Positions 35,251 to 47,279 of a stretch of 64,000 bases of DNA are shown in pieces. Position 1 is the first letter of the stretch. Each line of letters begins with the position of its first letter. Location of the stretch: NCBI GenBank assembly GCA_022702705.1, contig CM040434.1:21929771-21993770 (forward strand). Reading direction: 5' to 3'. Position numbers and translations under genes: made by a program. Source of the stretch: Papilionanthe hookeriana x Papilionanthe teres (Eukaryota > Streptophyta > Magnoliopsida > Asparagales > Orchidaceae). The notes under the pieces are model-generated. The model had not been told where the DNA came from and ran no database searches. It worked only from the letters and a program-made list of their open reading frames with translations.

Positions 35251-36663
35251 TGAGTTTTCTAAATATTTCAATTTTACATGATTCTACCTTCATTTTACCT
35301 AGTATTTTACAAGATATTTTTACCAATTTATCATATGTTTACACTTGAGAAAGGTTTTTATTAATGTTATGCATGTTATAGAAGTCAAACTCGCAATATA
35401 AAGTCAAACACATGATATAGTGTTGTATGGCACAGTCACACTAGAACCGGGCGTGACCATGCATGAACACGCCAATTTTGGGTATGAATGGTTTCTTGCT
35501 TCTCCTCAATTTTAGACATCCAAAGCTCAAAATTGCATGATTTTTTGCTTATTTAGGACTTATTGCTGGATTTGGAGAGTTTGGATGCCTATTTTTAGGT
35601 CCCTAATGACAAACCAAACTATAAAAACATTTTTATGTCATGAGGGAACTGCTTCTTCACTTTTTGGCATCTTCTTAGCCTAGGGAGTTCTACGTCAAGA
35701 AGACTTTGGAGGCGGCTAATGGCAATGTTTGGAGAGAATTTTAGAGTTTTCCTCAAGGTCTTCTTCCTCCTTTGGTAGAAACCTTGTAGGGTGAGAGTTT
35801 TTAGTATTTTGTGAGTTTTGATAGAGTTATATGAGAGGAAGGAGTGCTACAATTGTGGAGAAAAAAATATTCTTATACGTTTTAAATGTTTTTGTTGCTT
35901 GCAATGAATTCCCACATCTTTTTCCTTGTTATGATTTTCTTGATAATGTGTGGCTAAATTCATTTTTGATGTATCTATGATGTACGGGTAGTGGATTTAA
36001 TCATGATTTTTCCATAACATTTTTTCGCTAGCATTTTGTTTAAGTTTCATGACCAATATTGTTGGTTAACCTATCAACTTAATTTACTCCTAGTCTGGCC
36101 ACCTACGATCTTAAAATATTTTGCGAAGCAACAAACTTTAACTGTTGCATAATAGCAACAAAAGGTTAACAACGAAATATTGAGAGGATGGATATATTCA
36201 AATGGAATTCTGCAATCATCTCAGAGGATTGGAATAGTTATGTGAAATGCCATAGGGATTGAGGAAGCCTAAACTTCATGGATTCTAGGCTTAATTTGAC
36301 CCAAACATAGGCAAAAGAATTACTATATCATCGATTGACAACAATTACGTATGAAAATATTTAGGAAAATCATGATCATCACTATCCTCGAATCATAGAG
36401 GCACGAGCCTCCTAAATCTTGAAGAAACTCACAAAAATCATTCTACTAATTTCTCCACTTGCTAGAATCTTAACATTTAAATCCCCTATTGTGAACACAT
36501 TGAGCTAGGTTGACTAATTTAGTAAACTAGTGATTTTTTAATGGAAATTAATTGCTAACACTTTCTTCATGGGATCGCTACATGAACTCTTAGACAACAT
36601 ACTACTTGACATGTGCACTTACATTATACAACAACATACTCCACCGTATGTTTTGGCACATCA
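35251..36663 (+). repeat. 5' LTR of a plus-strand Athila/Tat-like element
   Basis: The right edge reads GGCACATCA and is followed by a decayed primer site, so the sense is plus. The left edge is approximate. It shares ATTTTACATGATTCTACCTT and the next bases with the start of the LTR at 39318, which suggests a start at or near 35251. The interior is AT-rich without frames. Confidence 0.55.
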
Positions 36664-36669
36664 AGTTTT

Positions 36670-36687
36670 TTTCTCCATTGTCGAGGA
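36670..36687 (+). promoter_or_regulatory. Decayed primer-binding site
   Basis: TTTCTCCATTGTCGAGGA aligns with the TGGCGCCATTGTCGGGGA type of tRNA-Asp site, with several changes, six bases after an LTR edge. Confidence 0.6.
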
Positions 36688-36829
36688 AAGACATTAATAA
36701 TTATTTTTTATTTTAGGAAAACTTCAGTTGAAAAACATAGGATCTAGGTTTGACACTTGTTATTGTTATCTTTATTTTGTTTCTATTTTATTTTGTTCAA
36801 TTTTCTTTTGAAAAGATTATATTTGAAAA

Positions 36830-37960
36830 CATATAAGAAAATGTTTCAACACTTTGAAAAGACAAGCCATCAGAAAAATTATTTTGAAACTTTTGAGAAG
36901 TATATCAACACATGCATGGCTAGCCTTCACAATCTTTACCCCCCCTAACAGAGGAGCTAGTTTTAATCTTCCCTCTTACAATACATGCAACTCAAGATGG
37001 GTTACTTACCCAGAATCTAATTGAACATTAATGACATTAGTATAAAAACTAACCTAGGGGAGAACTCAAGCTAACTTGTAGAAAATTTGAACAACTATGG
37101 CAGAGACCACATTTTCCAAACACAACCTTGCGAAATCGCCTTGAAATCGTAATTTAGAGAGGATAACCTATCGTTAGAAAAATTGATAGTGACTTTGAGG
37201 AAAGATTCCAATAACTACACCCAAATTTTGTTAACCTACCCAAGCTTCAATTGGAACAATAATAACCCTATTGTAGACAATCAAAAATGGGAGAGCGCCC
37301 AAGTCGACTCTGTTAGAGGTTAGAATAAAATTAATATAGTGACTACTCTGAGTATTTTGAGGAATTAATGATAAACCAATGTAAGGAATTACAAAGCCAA
37401 GTTGATGCCCTTATGAACATAGAAAATCAAGTTGGACAGTTAACAAACCTATTGAGCAATGAACCAGAAGGGATGTCGGGGGTAGCAGAGGGCCATAACT
37501 TTGAATCAAAAGAGTTGAGCCCTAAAGATCTTGCAGAGTTGGATGATTTTTATTGGAGGATGACTGAGGAAGAATATGTCCTTGTTTTCAAGGCACTCCC
37601 ATGCATTGTGAGTGAGATAGTTGAGCATATAGTACCACCCATAGAAGTGCATTAAGAGAAGGAAGATGAAGATAGCCCTGGACAAGAGAGTAACTCGGTA
37701 GAGCTAAACCCCGAACCTGAAAAACCTAGAGAGAACAGTTGGTATAACCTTATTTACCTTATATAAACCCATTTATTACAACTACTGGAGAAAATAATAA
37801 TTTACATTAAGGGGAATTAATTGGGACAATTTCAATTTAGAAAATACATTATGGAATGATAATCCCACTAAACCCATTACATTCACTCTAGAAGACTGCT
37901 ATCAAATTAAGAGGTAAAAGTTGCAATAAAAATTAGATTTGGAGGACTTAGTAAAACTCT
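36830..37960 (+). pseudogene. Gag remnant
   Basis: The 95-codon frame at 37368-37655 begins MINQCKELQSQVDALMNIEN and continues through QVGQLTNLLSNEPEGM, the conserved segment near the gag C-terminus of Athila/Tat elements, followed by an acidic tail. Upstream pieces such as NNNNPIVDNQKWESAQVDSV (about 37255-37320) fit the Asn-rich part before it, but the frames are interrupted. No capsid core domain, zinc knuckle or protease follows. The sequence passes into AT-rich 3' domain by about 38100, so pol is missing, as in the element at 13968-21323. Confidence 0.55.
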
Positions 37961-38099
37961 AGAACCGAAAACAATTTGGTCGATTAATCAGGGATTACCA
38001 AATTGGAATTTTGATCTTGGAGAAAGGCTTCTTTGTTGATCTGAGGACATTAAACAAAGCATTATATTAGGATGCAACAGAAGTGTTATCCAATATATT

Positions 38100-39302
38100 G
38101 ATCATGTTTTTATTTTTAATATTTATTTCAAACTGTTTTGAAATTTACTTTGAAATTTGCTTTAAATTTTCATTTGAATTAGTTTTAAGTCTTGTCCTTC
38201 CATAGAGTGATTTATGCATCGATAAATATTTCACAATCTGTTTTCTGAGATTCAATTGATTGCTCCAACGTTTATCTTTTTTTCTGCACTTACCTATTTT
38301 TTCAATTACTACTACTTTTGTTTTACATATGTAGAAAATAATAAGTTAGAGTGTGAAAAATGTAACTCGTTATGAATCTGAAAGGTAATTAACATAGCTC
38401 AGTAAAAGATTCAATACTCATTTGACAACTTTTGTTAGGCATGCTTACTAATTCAGACTGCTTATCTTAGCTTCTTAAGAGAAATTAGATTTTTTTTTTA
38501 GAAAAGATAAACTTTATTAAGTTAATATAGAGAGTCAAAACTTAACAACTTCAGTCTTTTCATAAAAGAACCCTTAGACTATTAAATATGTGTAATTTAA
38601 GGGTTAAGTAGCAAACCAAGAATATCTTTAATCTTTTTCAATATAATTTAACTATCTTAATGTGATCTTAAGTCTTAACTAGAAAAATACTTGGAGGTAG
38701 AGCACTAAAATATCAAGTGTTGAGTATTTATTTCTTAAGAACGCTACCCTTCTTTACATTTAAAAACTAAAAAAAAATTGTCAACCAAATATAGCAATTC
38801 TCATGTAAAAAAGAAGAAGAAGAAAAAAAAAAGATAAGAAAAAATTAAAAGTGAAAAGTACGTAAGGAGAAGCTTGAGGTTGGCATAACAAAAATTCAAA
38901 AAAAGAAAAGGTACTAGAAGGGTGTCTAGTGAAACATAAGTGATAATGCTTGTCCATGATTCTTTAATAAAAGTCACATTAAAAGTTATCTTCAAGGGAA
39001 TGAGTTAAGAAATATTAAATTAGTTGAAATTCATTAAAACTATATTAAATTATTCAAGGTTAGTGAAAAAGACTTAACATAACACTAATTTAGGGATCTA
39101 TGGAATTTTGTTAAGGATAGAATGAATGCAGTTTAGGAAATGTCAAGTTTTAACCATCAAAGCTAATTAATACTATTTTGAAATTTAAACTCTTTTATAA
39201 GCTTCTAATAGACAAGTTGAATAGATAGAAAGCTCTACGAGTGCCACTTCAATTCATGAAACTTCTACTAAGTCGTAAAATTAGTTGATGACAAGTAATA
39301 GG
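38100..39302 (+). other. 3' untranslated domain of an Athila/Tat-like element
   Basis: The sequence is AT-rich, with a purine-rich run at 38810-38850 followed by GGAGAAGCTTGAGG and a GATGACAAGTAA box near 39285. This order of landmarks parallels the reverse complement of 15863-17966. No gene seen. Confidence 0.55.
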
Positions 39303-39317
39303 GTAAGATTGTGGGTA
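39303..39317 (+). promoter_or_regulatory. Polypurine tract (decayed)
   Basis: GTAAGATTGTGGGTA occupies the place of the TTAAGTTTGGGGG tract, just after a GATGACAAGTAATAG box and just before the LTR start at 39318. Confidence 0.5.
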
Positions 39318-40400
39318 TGGACATGTGTTAATTTTACGTGATTTCACCTTCATTTTACCTTGGAATTTGTACACGCCTGAAAATGTGCTATTTTTATATA
39401 TGTTTTATGCTCATTTTTAATGATATTACACTTTAATGGAAGGTAATTTGTATGTTTTTGGTTTTAGGTATAAGAGATAGAGTTTTGGAGAAAAATGAGC
39501 AAAAACAGGGACACATGGAGCATAAGAGCACAAAGTGAACTTGCTCATAGGGGCCAGCTTTCGGTTCCTAAGCGCCATACATTGTACATAGAAATAGAGA
39601 GCCCTACGCCATGGCGCCTAGGTGCCAAATAGTTAATATAGCTTCTAGAAGGTTGGCACCTAAGCACGACAGTTGGACGCCTAGGCGCTAGAATCAGTTT
39701 TTTTTTAAGATACAATGCATTTGAATGACTTTTGATTTGGCATATGTGGTGAGTCTTAGGGATTTCAAGGGTTATCTTAAGCTGTGTCTACTGGTGTAAA
39801 AGGGGGGCATTACGGGAGTTATTTTGCAGTGTGATTGTGTGTGGCGGAGAGGTGTGTGGTGTAAGTAGTGTCTCTGTGGGTCTCTTGATGTGCCACTTCA
39901 TGTGTGTTTGTTGGTAAGGAGAGTTTGAGAATTCTTCATAGGAACTTCAGAAGATTTGCTTGGGAGTATTTTGATAACTGTTTTATATTTTTGTTTGAGT
40001 TTTGTTAAACTTAACTGTGTAAACCTGATTTTTATATATAAATATATGTGCTGTTGTATGTTCCCCATGAAATATGAGTAGTTTCCTTATCTTTCTCCTT
40101 GTGATGAGATTAATCTTGTGTAGAATTAGAATTATTTAGAATTTCTTTTATTCCATAATTGTGATGATTGATTACTTTGTACTAAATTTACTTATACAAT
40201 CTTGCCAATTGATAAGTTAAAACTTGTTGTGAACCATAATGACCCTGGAGGGTTATGGATTCCTCAACTAGTAACTTCTTCCCTCTACTAATCTTAGTGA
40301 AGTGACTAGAGATCGAGCTTCTTTAAATTTTTGCATCCAAAAAATGAAAACCATAGACATAGGTTCCCTCATCTACCACTCAATACTCAATACCACAAGG
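39318..40400 (+). repeat. LTR-like segment, right end not resolved
   Basis: It starts TGGACATGTGTTAATTTTAC after the purine tract. It contains the ATTACACTTTAATGGAAGGT block seen near the ends of LTR families A and B, a GC-rich cassette at 39565-39700 with GGCGCCTAGGTGCC and GCCTAGGCGC, and a TATATATAAATATA box near 40030. It then merges, without a clear CA edge, into the 3' ORF remnant at 40414, so a deletion or recombination joint lies near 40400. Confidence 0.5.
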
Positions 40401-40413
40401 GGGGTCTACTCTT

Positions 40414-40945
40414 GGCTTGAGTCACACATCTACTATCTTCTCCTTATGCCAAAACTCTGGTGCTTCTTTTGAGAGTTGGGAGGATCAGCTTCAACTTTTG
40501 AAGCCTATCTCAAGATCTAACATTAGCTTACATAGTAAACACGGTATTTTTGGACATGGGGCTAGTACTTCTCATCCTTCTACTTTATCCTCTAGACCTC
40601 GTCCTTCCACTACTCTAGCATCTATTTCAGATAGATTGGTAGAGGCTAAACGATGATGTCTCCATCATTCAAGCGATAGTTTATGACTTAGCTGACCAAA
40701 CACATATGGATTAGCAAAACAAAATCTAACTTGATCGCATGACTAGTTTCTAGACCGCTCAGCTGGAAATGTACAGAAAGAACCAGTGGATTGTGGGTTA
40801 CAACCCATTGTATTCCCAGTGTACTCTCCTTACCAGACTTATGGAACTCTCGCCAGAAAATGAATGAGGAATCAGAAGAAGAAGAAGAAGAAGAAGTTGA
40901 AGATGAGGAAGAGGAGAAGATGATGATGATGGAGACGACGTGAGG
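40414..40945 (+). pseudogene. 3' (env-like position) ORF remnant with acidic tail
   Basis: An 80-codon frame (40417-40656), Ser/Thr-rich (STSHPSTLSSRPRPSTTLAS), ends at a TGA. Past it, in another frame, comes a segment reading LDRMTSF, a stop, TAQLEMYRKNQWI (about 40735-40800), matching the D-x-x-T-x-x-Q-x-x-Q-x-x-M-Y-x-K-N-x-W-I pattern of the 205-codon ORF at 3539-4156. The remnant ends with NEESEEEEEEEVEDEEEE (about 40862-40920), an acidic tail. Acidic tails close the extra 3' ORF in some Athila/Tat elements (family knowledge). No membrane segment is visible. Function unknown. Confidence 0.5.
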
Positions 40946-42123
40946 AGGAGGATGAGTGATGTTTTATTTTTATTTGGATGCTATGATTTTATTGTATTTT
41001 CTATTGATATTATGATGTACTCCCGTTGACTTGGATACTTTCATTGATGAACTTTTTTATATTCTCTGTTGTCAATGTGGGAACTTTCACGTGCAATTCT
41101 ATCTATTTATGTGTTTATTCTGTTCGGTAGCACTTTCTGTTACATATCAGCTGATACTTTTTGATATAAGCATGCGGTATGAAGTGTTACCGTAATTTGA
41201 CTCCCCAACTGAATTCATGTTCAAATTTTTGAAAATATGTTTGGAGGAAAAATCATGTGTTTCTTAAAAGTATTTTTCCTTAGAAAATTAAATTTAAGTA
41301 GTTGTTTTTAGTTAACTTGAGGATGTCGGGATAAACATGATACTATAATAATCTTGGGGAAGAAGAAACATACTAAAAATTTTTTTAAACTTGTTGTGAA
41401 ATAAGTTAGAGTAGTCTAACTAAACTTTGTGAATCAACAAAGGAAAAAGTGGATAGCATATTTATTTTTCAAAAAGGAATTGGTTGCTTGTTAAACTAGG
41501 GGCATTGAGATGAGTATTTAGTGACAACATAGCCTCCGTATATTAAAATTTTCAGTCTAATATTTCTTAAAATTTTAAGGAATTGAATAGAAGAGGAATC
41601 TTGAGTGGTTTAGTTTAGATAAATTGAGGTAAAAATTCAAAATTATTGCAAGGTTTATCTAGATATAATAATCTTCAAGAAATTAAGTTAAGGATTGAAA
41701 TTTTCATCCTAAATTAAACTAGTATAAATAGAAAATTTACTTCATGAGAAGGTTGAGGAGAAGCATTAACAAAATTTGTTTTTATTAAAATTGCTTTCTT
41801 AAATTATAACTATTCCACAACATTCCTAAATTCATTTATATTTTTGAAGTATCAGTAAAATGGCTTATTGAAGAACGACATCAATTGTGCACTAATTATC
41901 ATTTATATATTTTTTTAAATGGATATGAAATCCCATTTTATCTGATAAATTAAAAGTTTTTTAAGGCCTATTGTATGAACTTATTCGCTAGAAAAAAAAG
42001 TAAATTTTCTTAACTAGGAATCTCTTGAAGCAAATTGTTTATAACTTTTTAAGGAACCCACTCCTTCCTTCATGTTAATTAAACCAATATTTAAATTTTG
42101 GTGCTACATGAGGACAAGTAACT
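40946..42123 (+). other. 3' untranslated domain of the same element
   Basis: AT-rich without frames. It includes GAGAAGGTTGAGGAGAAGC near 41750 and GAGGACAAGTAAC at 42110, the box that precedes the purine tract in this group. Confidence 0.55.
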
Positions 42124-42141
42124 TTTAAGTTTTGGGTTCTT
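42124..42141 (+). promoter_or_regulatory. Polypurine tract
   Basis: TTTAAGTTTTGGGTTCTT precedes the TGATG LTR start and corresponds to the TTTAAGTTTGGGGGT tract of the group. Confidence 0.6.
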
Positions 42142-43556
42142 TGATGTATGCAAAAGACAGCTAGTATTTTTATTTGATTCTATACATGTTTATGGATGAA
42201 TTTACATTGTAAGAATGCTAGAGAGGGCTTGGATCTAAAAGGTGCAATGAAGCTATTAGGTGCCTAACCGCCCAACCTAACGTCACCAACAAATGGGGCC
42301 TTGGACACAGCGACATGAGCGCATAAGCTCCAGACCATAGGGCGGTCAGGTTACCTTTAGGCACTTAGGCACCAGAGTGATGGGCTCTTAGGCACCCATC
42401 CATCCTTCAATAGAAAGACAGCTTGGGGCCTAAGCGCCAGCCCTTGGGCACCTAGCACCAGAAACTGTCATGTGAGGTTGTTATACTTTGGGTCTTCAGA
42501 CGTGTGGATCGTGTGGGGGATTGTGTAAGGATGAAGAGGATTAATGGAAGCCAAGTTAAAGAGCCTATAAATAGCAGTACATTACAGGCATACAGAGGAT
42601 TGATGCCAGTTGGTTACTTGGTGGGTCTTACCTGTTGCAAAGATCCTTCCTTCTTCTTCCAGTGTAGAGGACAGGGTAAGTTCTACAGGAGCAGCAGCCT
42701 AGAAATTTAGGAAATGTGCTAATTAATTCATCTTTTGGTCATTTTAAAGGGTGGAAAGCTATGTTTTTATGTGTACTTTCTGGTGTCTTTAAGTTGTAAC
42801 AATTGGAAAGTGGATTTCTCTTTGGTTCAACGAATATGTTGGTATTTTTATCATGCATCTTGAGTAGACTTTTTAATCTTCTTTGTGATTATTAAGTAGA
42901 ATGGATAGAATGAGAATTGCTAAGTATTTTAATTACTTTATATGGTGATGATAAACCTTCAGTGCTTAATTTACTTTTCAGTTTGGCCAAGTGATTTGTT
43001 AAAACACTTTGTGAAGCATAAATCTTGGAAATTCTATGTTAGAAACAACTAGGTTAATGACATTAAACTATAGGGTATAGGTCGATATGCCTTGTAGGGA
43101 GATGCAAAATATGCTTTAATGGGTTCGCTATGGGATTTATGGAAATAAAGTCATTTCAAACCAAACTTTATTATGCACCCGGGTGGGGGTATAGAAGACT
43201 ATTGCTCCTATTTGTCAGTAACTTTTCTATTTGCAATTTTCCATTTCATGAAATCCTCTTAACTCATTACAATGAAGAGATGCTAAGTATTTGATACTTT
43301 TAATATAATTGTGATAATTTAGGATTACTTATGTGGGACGTTAACTCTTAAATTGTTTGAGATACAGTTGCTTTCTAAGACTAACAAAACCCAAATTTCA
43401 GGCTAGGACAAAAACTAGTTTGTTTGAACTTTTCATAACAAGGATTACTTCGTTTCTTGTAGAATCGACATTCTGGACTCTAAAATCCTATATTATTAAT
43501 CTAACACCTGTACTTGTGTGAGCCCCTGTGTGATGTAGCACTAGGGATTGGTATCA
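42142..43556 (+). repeat. 3' LTR (related to, but distinct from, families A and B)
   Basis: It begins TGATGTATGC after the purine tract and probably ends GGTATCA at 43556. A large GC-rich cassette with GGTGCCTAACCGCCC, GGCACTTAGGCACC and GGCCTAAGCGCC fills 42255-42470. CCTATAAATAGCAG at about 42564 is a good TATA box, giving plus transcription. Confidence 0.6.
42564..42577 (+). promoter_or_regulatory. TATA box in the 3' LTR
   Basis: CCTATAAATAGCAG matches the plant TATAAATA consensus and lies about 420 bases into the LTR, a normal place for the U3/R border. Confidence 0.6.
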
Positions 43557-44040
43557 TTTTTCCCTTGTTAGACAATTCAAAAAAACCTTCACATGCTTAT
43601 TAGTTGTTGTAGTATTGTCACATCAATATAGAGAGCTTAAAGAAATCATAAAGCTTGAAAAGTTAATATTTTTGCATATTTTCAAATCCTGCTAGTTTGG
43701 GCTTATGATCGGCGACATATGACCTTGTATTTATTATAGCACAACAACATTTGAGAAAATCACTTCAATTTAGGCATAATTTGCTATAATAAATATATGA
43801 TTTATTATATTATGAATGCATCTTTAAAATTTTAACATAAATGTAAAATAAATGAGTATAAGGTGAGAAGAGAATTTATTAATAATATAAAATTCTATTT
43901 CAGTGAACTAGAAGATTTGAGGGATAGTTAAGTTAAATAATTACATTCAATAACTAAGTAAACAAACACTTATTTAGTACATATTTTATTATATTTATGT
44001 TGATTTTTAAGTAATTTTGACCCACATTTGGATGACTCTT
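43557..44040. other. Unassigned AT-rich sequence
   Basis: No frame or repeat recognised. Confidence 0.4.
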
Positions 44041-44088
44041 TTTCTATTACAAATTTGTAATTTGTGTTTTTCAATATAGGGATCATAA

Positions 44089-44267
44089 GTGCTACTAAAT
44101 TTTCAAATAATCTTCGTAACCCTCAATACCGTCCGATTAAACTTGGTACGTACGCAGAATCTTTTTTTGTGGACGAGTGTAAGTTTGACACTCCATGGAT
44201 AATAGTTGAAATAATAAATGGAAATTCACAGCTTCAATTGAAATATTTTGAAAATCCCAATCTCTAA
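44089..44267 (+). pseudogene. Exon-like fragment of unknown gene
   Basis: A TTTTTCAATATAG tract resembling a splice acceptor precedes an open stretch reading IISATKFSNNLRNPQYRPIK, then LGTYAESFFVDECKFDTPWI and on to a stop at 44267. The amino-acid composition is protein-like, unlike the surrounding AT-rich frames, and the base composition rises locally. I do not recognise the family. No other exon was found nearby, so it may be a captured gene fragment or chance. Confidence 0.3.
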
Positions 44268-45039
44268 GGCTTATTCGTTTAATTAATTTAAGAAAATATA
44301 TTTTAAAGAAAAAATTATCTAGTTATATTATTTAATTGTATGTGGTAACAAATACTATTAATTTTGACTTAATAGCTATAAAATTCCTTAAAAATAATTG
44401 GGAAAACAATACTAATTTGTACATAATAATTTCTTAATAATCCTATGAAAGATTTTTTTTTTATTATTATTTTTTTATTTGAAGAAGTTGAGCTTCAGTG
44501 ACAACCAAATTAAAAATTCATACGTAAAAATGTGATTCTTATTTAGGAGTTAAAGAAGAATCTCTGCCAACTCTTTCATAAATAGTACATTTAAATTTAA
44601 AAATTAGGATTTCACATATAATTAAATTATTAAAACATTCATTCATATTCAATTTCTTTCTATGCGGAAGCAACACAAGCGGTACAAATAAAAAGTGAGG
44701 GAGATTTAAAAATCATTTTCAAGTTAAAAGAAAAATAAATTTAGAAATGTGAATTAAAAATCTAAATCTGTTATCTTTCATTTTCCGTTTCGTTTTCCAG
44801 CTTCGTTTCTTGCCTTAAAGTAAAGCTGTCGACTTGTCCGTCTTGAAGACTTTTCTTTTTGTCCGCCAAAGGATAATATATGCTGATTAGCTAAATTTGT
44901 TATCTTCTTGTGAGAAATTATATTCTCACTTACTATGTTATTATACTCTCTCTCTCTATCCTCTTTATATATAATTATAAGAAAAAAGATTCATTTAATT
45001 TTAAAAATTAATTATTAACATAATGAAATATCCATTGTA
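44268..45039. other. Unassigned AT-rich sequence
   Basis: Very AT-rich, with a short CT run at 44947-44960. No gene seen. Confidence 0.5.
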
Positions 45040-45600
45040 AATATCATAAACTGTCAGCATGAATCTCAAAGCATCCAAACGGCCCAGATGCGCCCGGATA
45101 AACAAGACATTCTACCGCCACATTGTCAACCGCGTGGTCGAGAATCGACCGACAAGCCATGGCGAGAGACTCAAACAACAAATCTGACCGACCGAGACGT
45201 AGGCAAGAATCATTGATCGTGATTGATCGGATGACCCGCCTTTACCACAGCGGACAAGATCAACACTCAACCAAACTATTTGGCCGACCAACACATATTT
45301 ACAGTCGTCATTCAACTGATCACCTCAGTCGGCCGAATTCAAGCAAGCCAGTCAGCCAATTACTACTATGTTAAAATCCAAATTATAAATAGATATATGT
45401 TATGAAATTCATAAGATTTATAAGAGTATCCATAGTACTAAGGGCGGTTTTCATAATCATTTCCTCTTTTCCGTAATTGTACAAAATACTCTTCATAAAT
45501 AGAAGGCAAAAATACGAATAAATGGACCTTTTTCCCTACTTTCTCTACAAGTAATTCTAAACTTATTCCATTCTCTCCCTCTCTCCCTTTTTCATCCAAC
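45040..45600 (+). repeat. Probable 5' LTR region of the decayed Tat element
   Basis: A GC-richer block with GACCGACC-type words (45060-45360) is followed by TTATAAATAGATATATG (TATA-like, near 45384), then CTTCATAAATAG and a pyrimidine-rich stretch before gag. The position and composition suit an LTR. Ends, primer site and partner LTR were not identified. Confidence 0.4.
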
Positions 45601-47060
45601 GCTTAACTCTCAAGGCGAATTTATAAAGGAAGAATTAGAATACAACATTTTAAAAGATGGTGCAGTGAGCGTGGATAGGCCACAAACGAGATATGGGAAA
45701 GAATACGAAGGAGAAGCTTCCCAAAGAGAAATATCATGTGCGGAACTCAATAGAGATACTACACAACCAAACGTCCATGCACAAGTCCAGGGCATACAAG
45801 CCCAAATAACCCTTATGGTGGATTAATTCGAGATCCTCCGGGCAACAATCACCCAGAGGAACAACTAGCCGACACGATTTGAGGCAGAACCTCAGGAGAT
45901 CCGCCCTCCAAGGCCTCAACCAATGAACCCACCTACTATGGATTACCAAGTCGGCGATTAGTAAACGGAGGACATGGCGAGTTCCAGAACGCTAACTCTG
46001 AAGCATTTACACAGGTAAACAAGAGATGGGAAGAGAGGATGCGAGTGTCTGTCTGGTCTCTCGTAGAAGGCATGCTTTCTCCAAATCAAAGAGGCGATAG
46101 CTCCATCCAAGCTAAGGATTCCTTGTATAGATTCTTACAAAGGAGGATTGACTTGATAAATTGCCTCACATCGTTCAAATCATCCATCAAGCTGCTCCGG
46201 ATCGATGACCCTAATAATGTATCGTCTCTTCTTAACAACCTTAAAGGAATTGCATTTTCGATGGTTCAACAATCAACCTACCGAAAAATTTCCAAGTTAC
46301 TGTGAGTTTAAGAGACTCTATGTTTCGTACTTCTCAAACATACAGAAGTCGAAGAAAGACTCGGACACTCTGCTAAACCTCAAGCAGGGAGAAAATGAGA
46401 GCCTGCGAGCTTACACCACCCTCTTCCAAAATGAGATGCTTAAGGTTAGAAATCTGATGCCCGATATAGCTGGAATAGTCTTGAAACAAGGAGTAAGAAG
46501 CAGTGGTTCAGGTATGACTTAAGCCTATTTAAACTCACTACTTTTGCAGAAGTATTGGAGATGGTGAACGAGCACATACTCGCTAAAGAAGATCTCTTGG
46601 ACTCTTCAAAGTGTATGCTAAATCGTCCGACCATCCCTTGAAAAAGCAAAAATAGCAGGGGGGACCTCAGATGGAATGGGAACATCAATACTCTGCGGGT
46701 TACCAAAATAATAACTCTCAGTCCAGAGAATTGTGAAGAAACGACCGAGGGAATCATGACCAGAAATGATGATTTGAACAATGGCTTAACCAATATTATG
46801 AGCAGCCACATGTCTACCAATAAATGTAGCGTTTGACATCCCTAAACATGTCAATGGTCGAACTAGTCCAGGCCATTCAAAATAAGGACTATTTCATGTT
46901 GGCATCGCCACAGAAGGCAACCCTGCCTTACGTGACCCAAAGTGGAACTACAAGTACCAATGCGACCATGGCCACAACATGTAGGAATACCATCACCTCT
47001 AGAACTTGAATGAGGAGCTCATCCATATCGAGCAGCTCAAAGAGTTTGTTGCAGTCGACA
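45601..47060 (+). pseudogene. Gag of a Tat-lineage element, broken
   Basis: The frame 46205-46522 carries HFRWFNNQPTEKFPSYCEFK, YFSNIQKSKKDSDTLLNLKQ and GENESLRAYTTLFQNEM, a clear retrotransposon gag core of the Tat type. A partly overlapping frame, 46039-46305, gives the piece before it. Near 46945-47055 a segment with YQCDHGHNM and EELIHIEQLKEFV preserves the HRDHGHDT..C..L motif that ends Tat gag, but with stops and its Cys lost. 45601-46000 is probably the N-terminal part, without motif. At least three frame changes are needed to read through, so it is inactive. Confidence 0.82.
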
Positions 47061-47279
47061 CACATACACAGTAACAGAGCAAGCCTCTGACAGGAGAACC
47101 CTCAAGATGTCCTTTCTAGGCCAACAACGTATACGTAGCCAGGATAATCCCAGACATTTTAGGGGGAGGTCCTTAACATTTGAGAGAGGTATGCTCCGTC
47201 GTCTCATATATTTGTAATCATTTAAAATTATCTTTAGAGATGCATATCTCCCAACGAAGGGGAACCCTTACAATGAAGC

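Noticed and set aside
45123..45374. 83-codon frame as a gene
   Set aside because: It lies in a probable LTR region, overlaps an antisense frame and has no motif.
46446..46820. 124-codon minus-strand frame
   Set aside because: It is antisense to the legible gag segment and is explained as its shadow.
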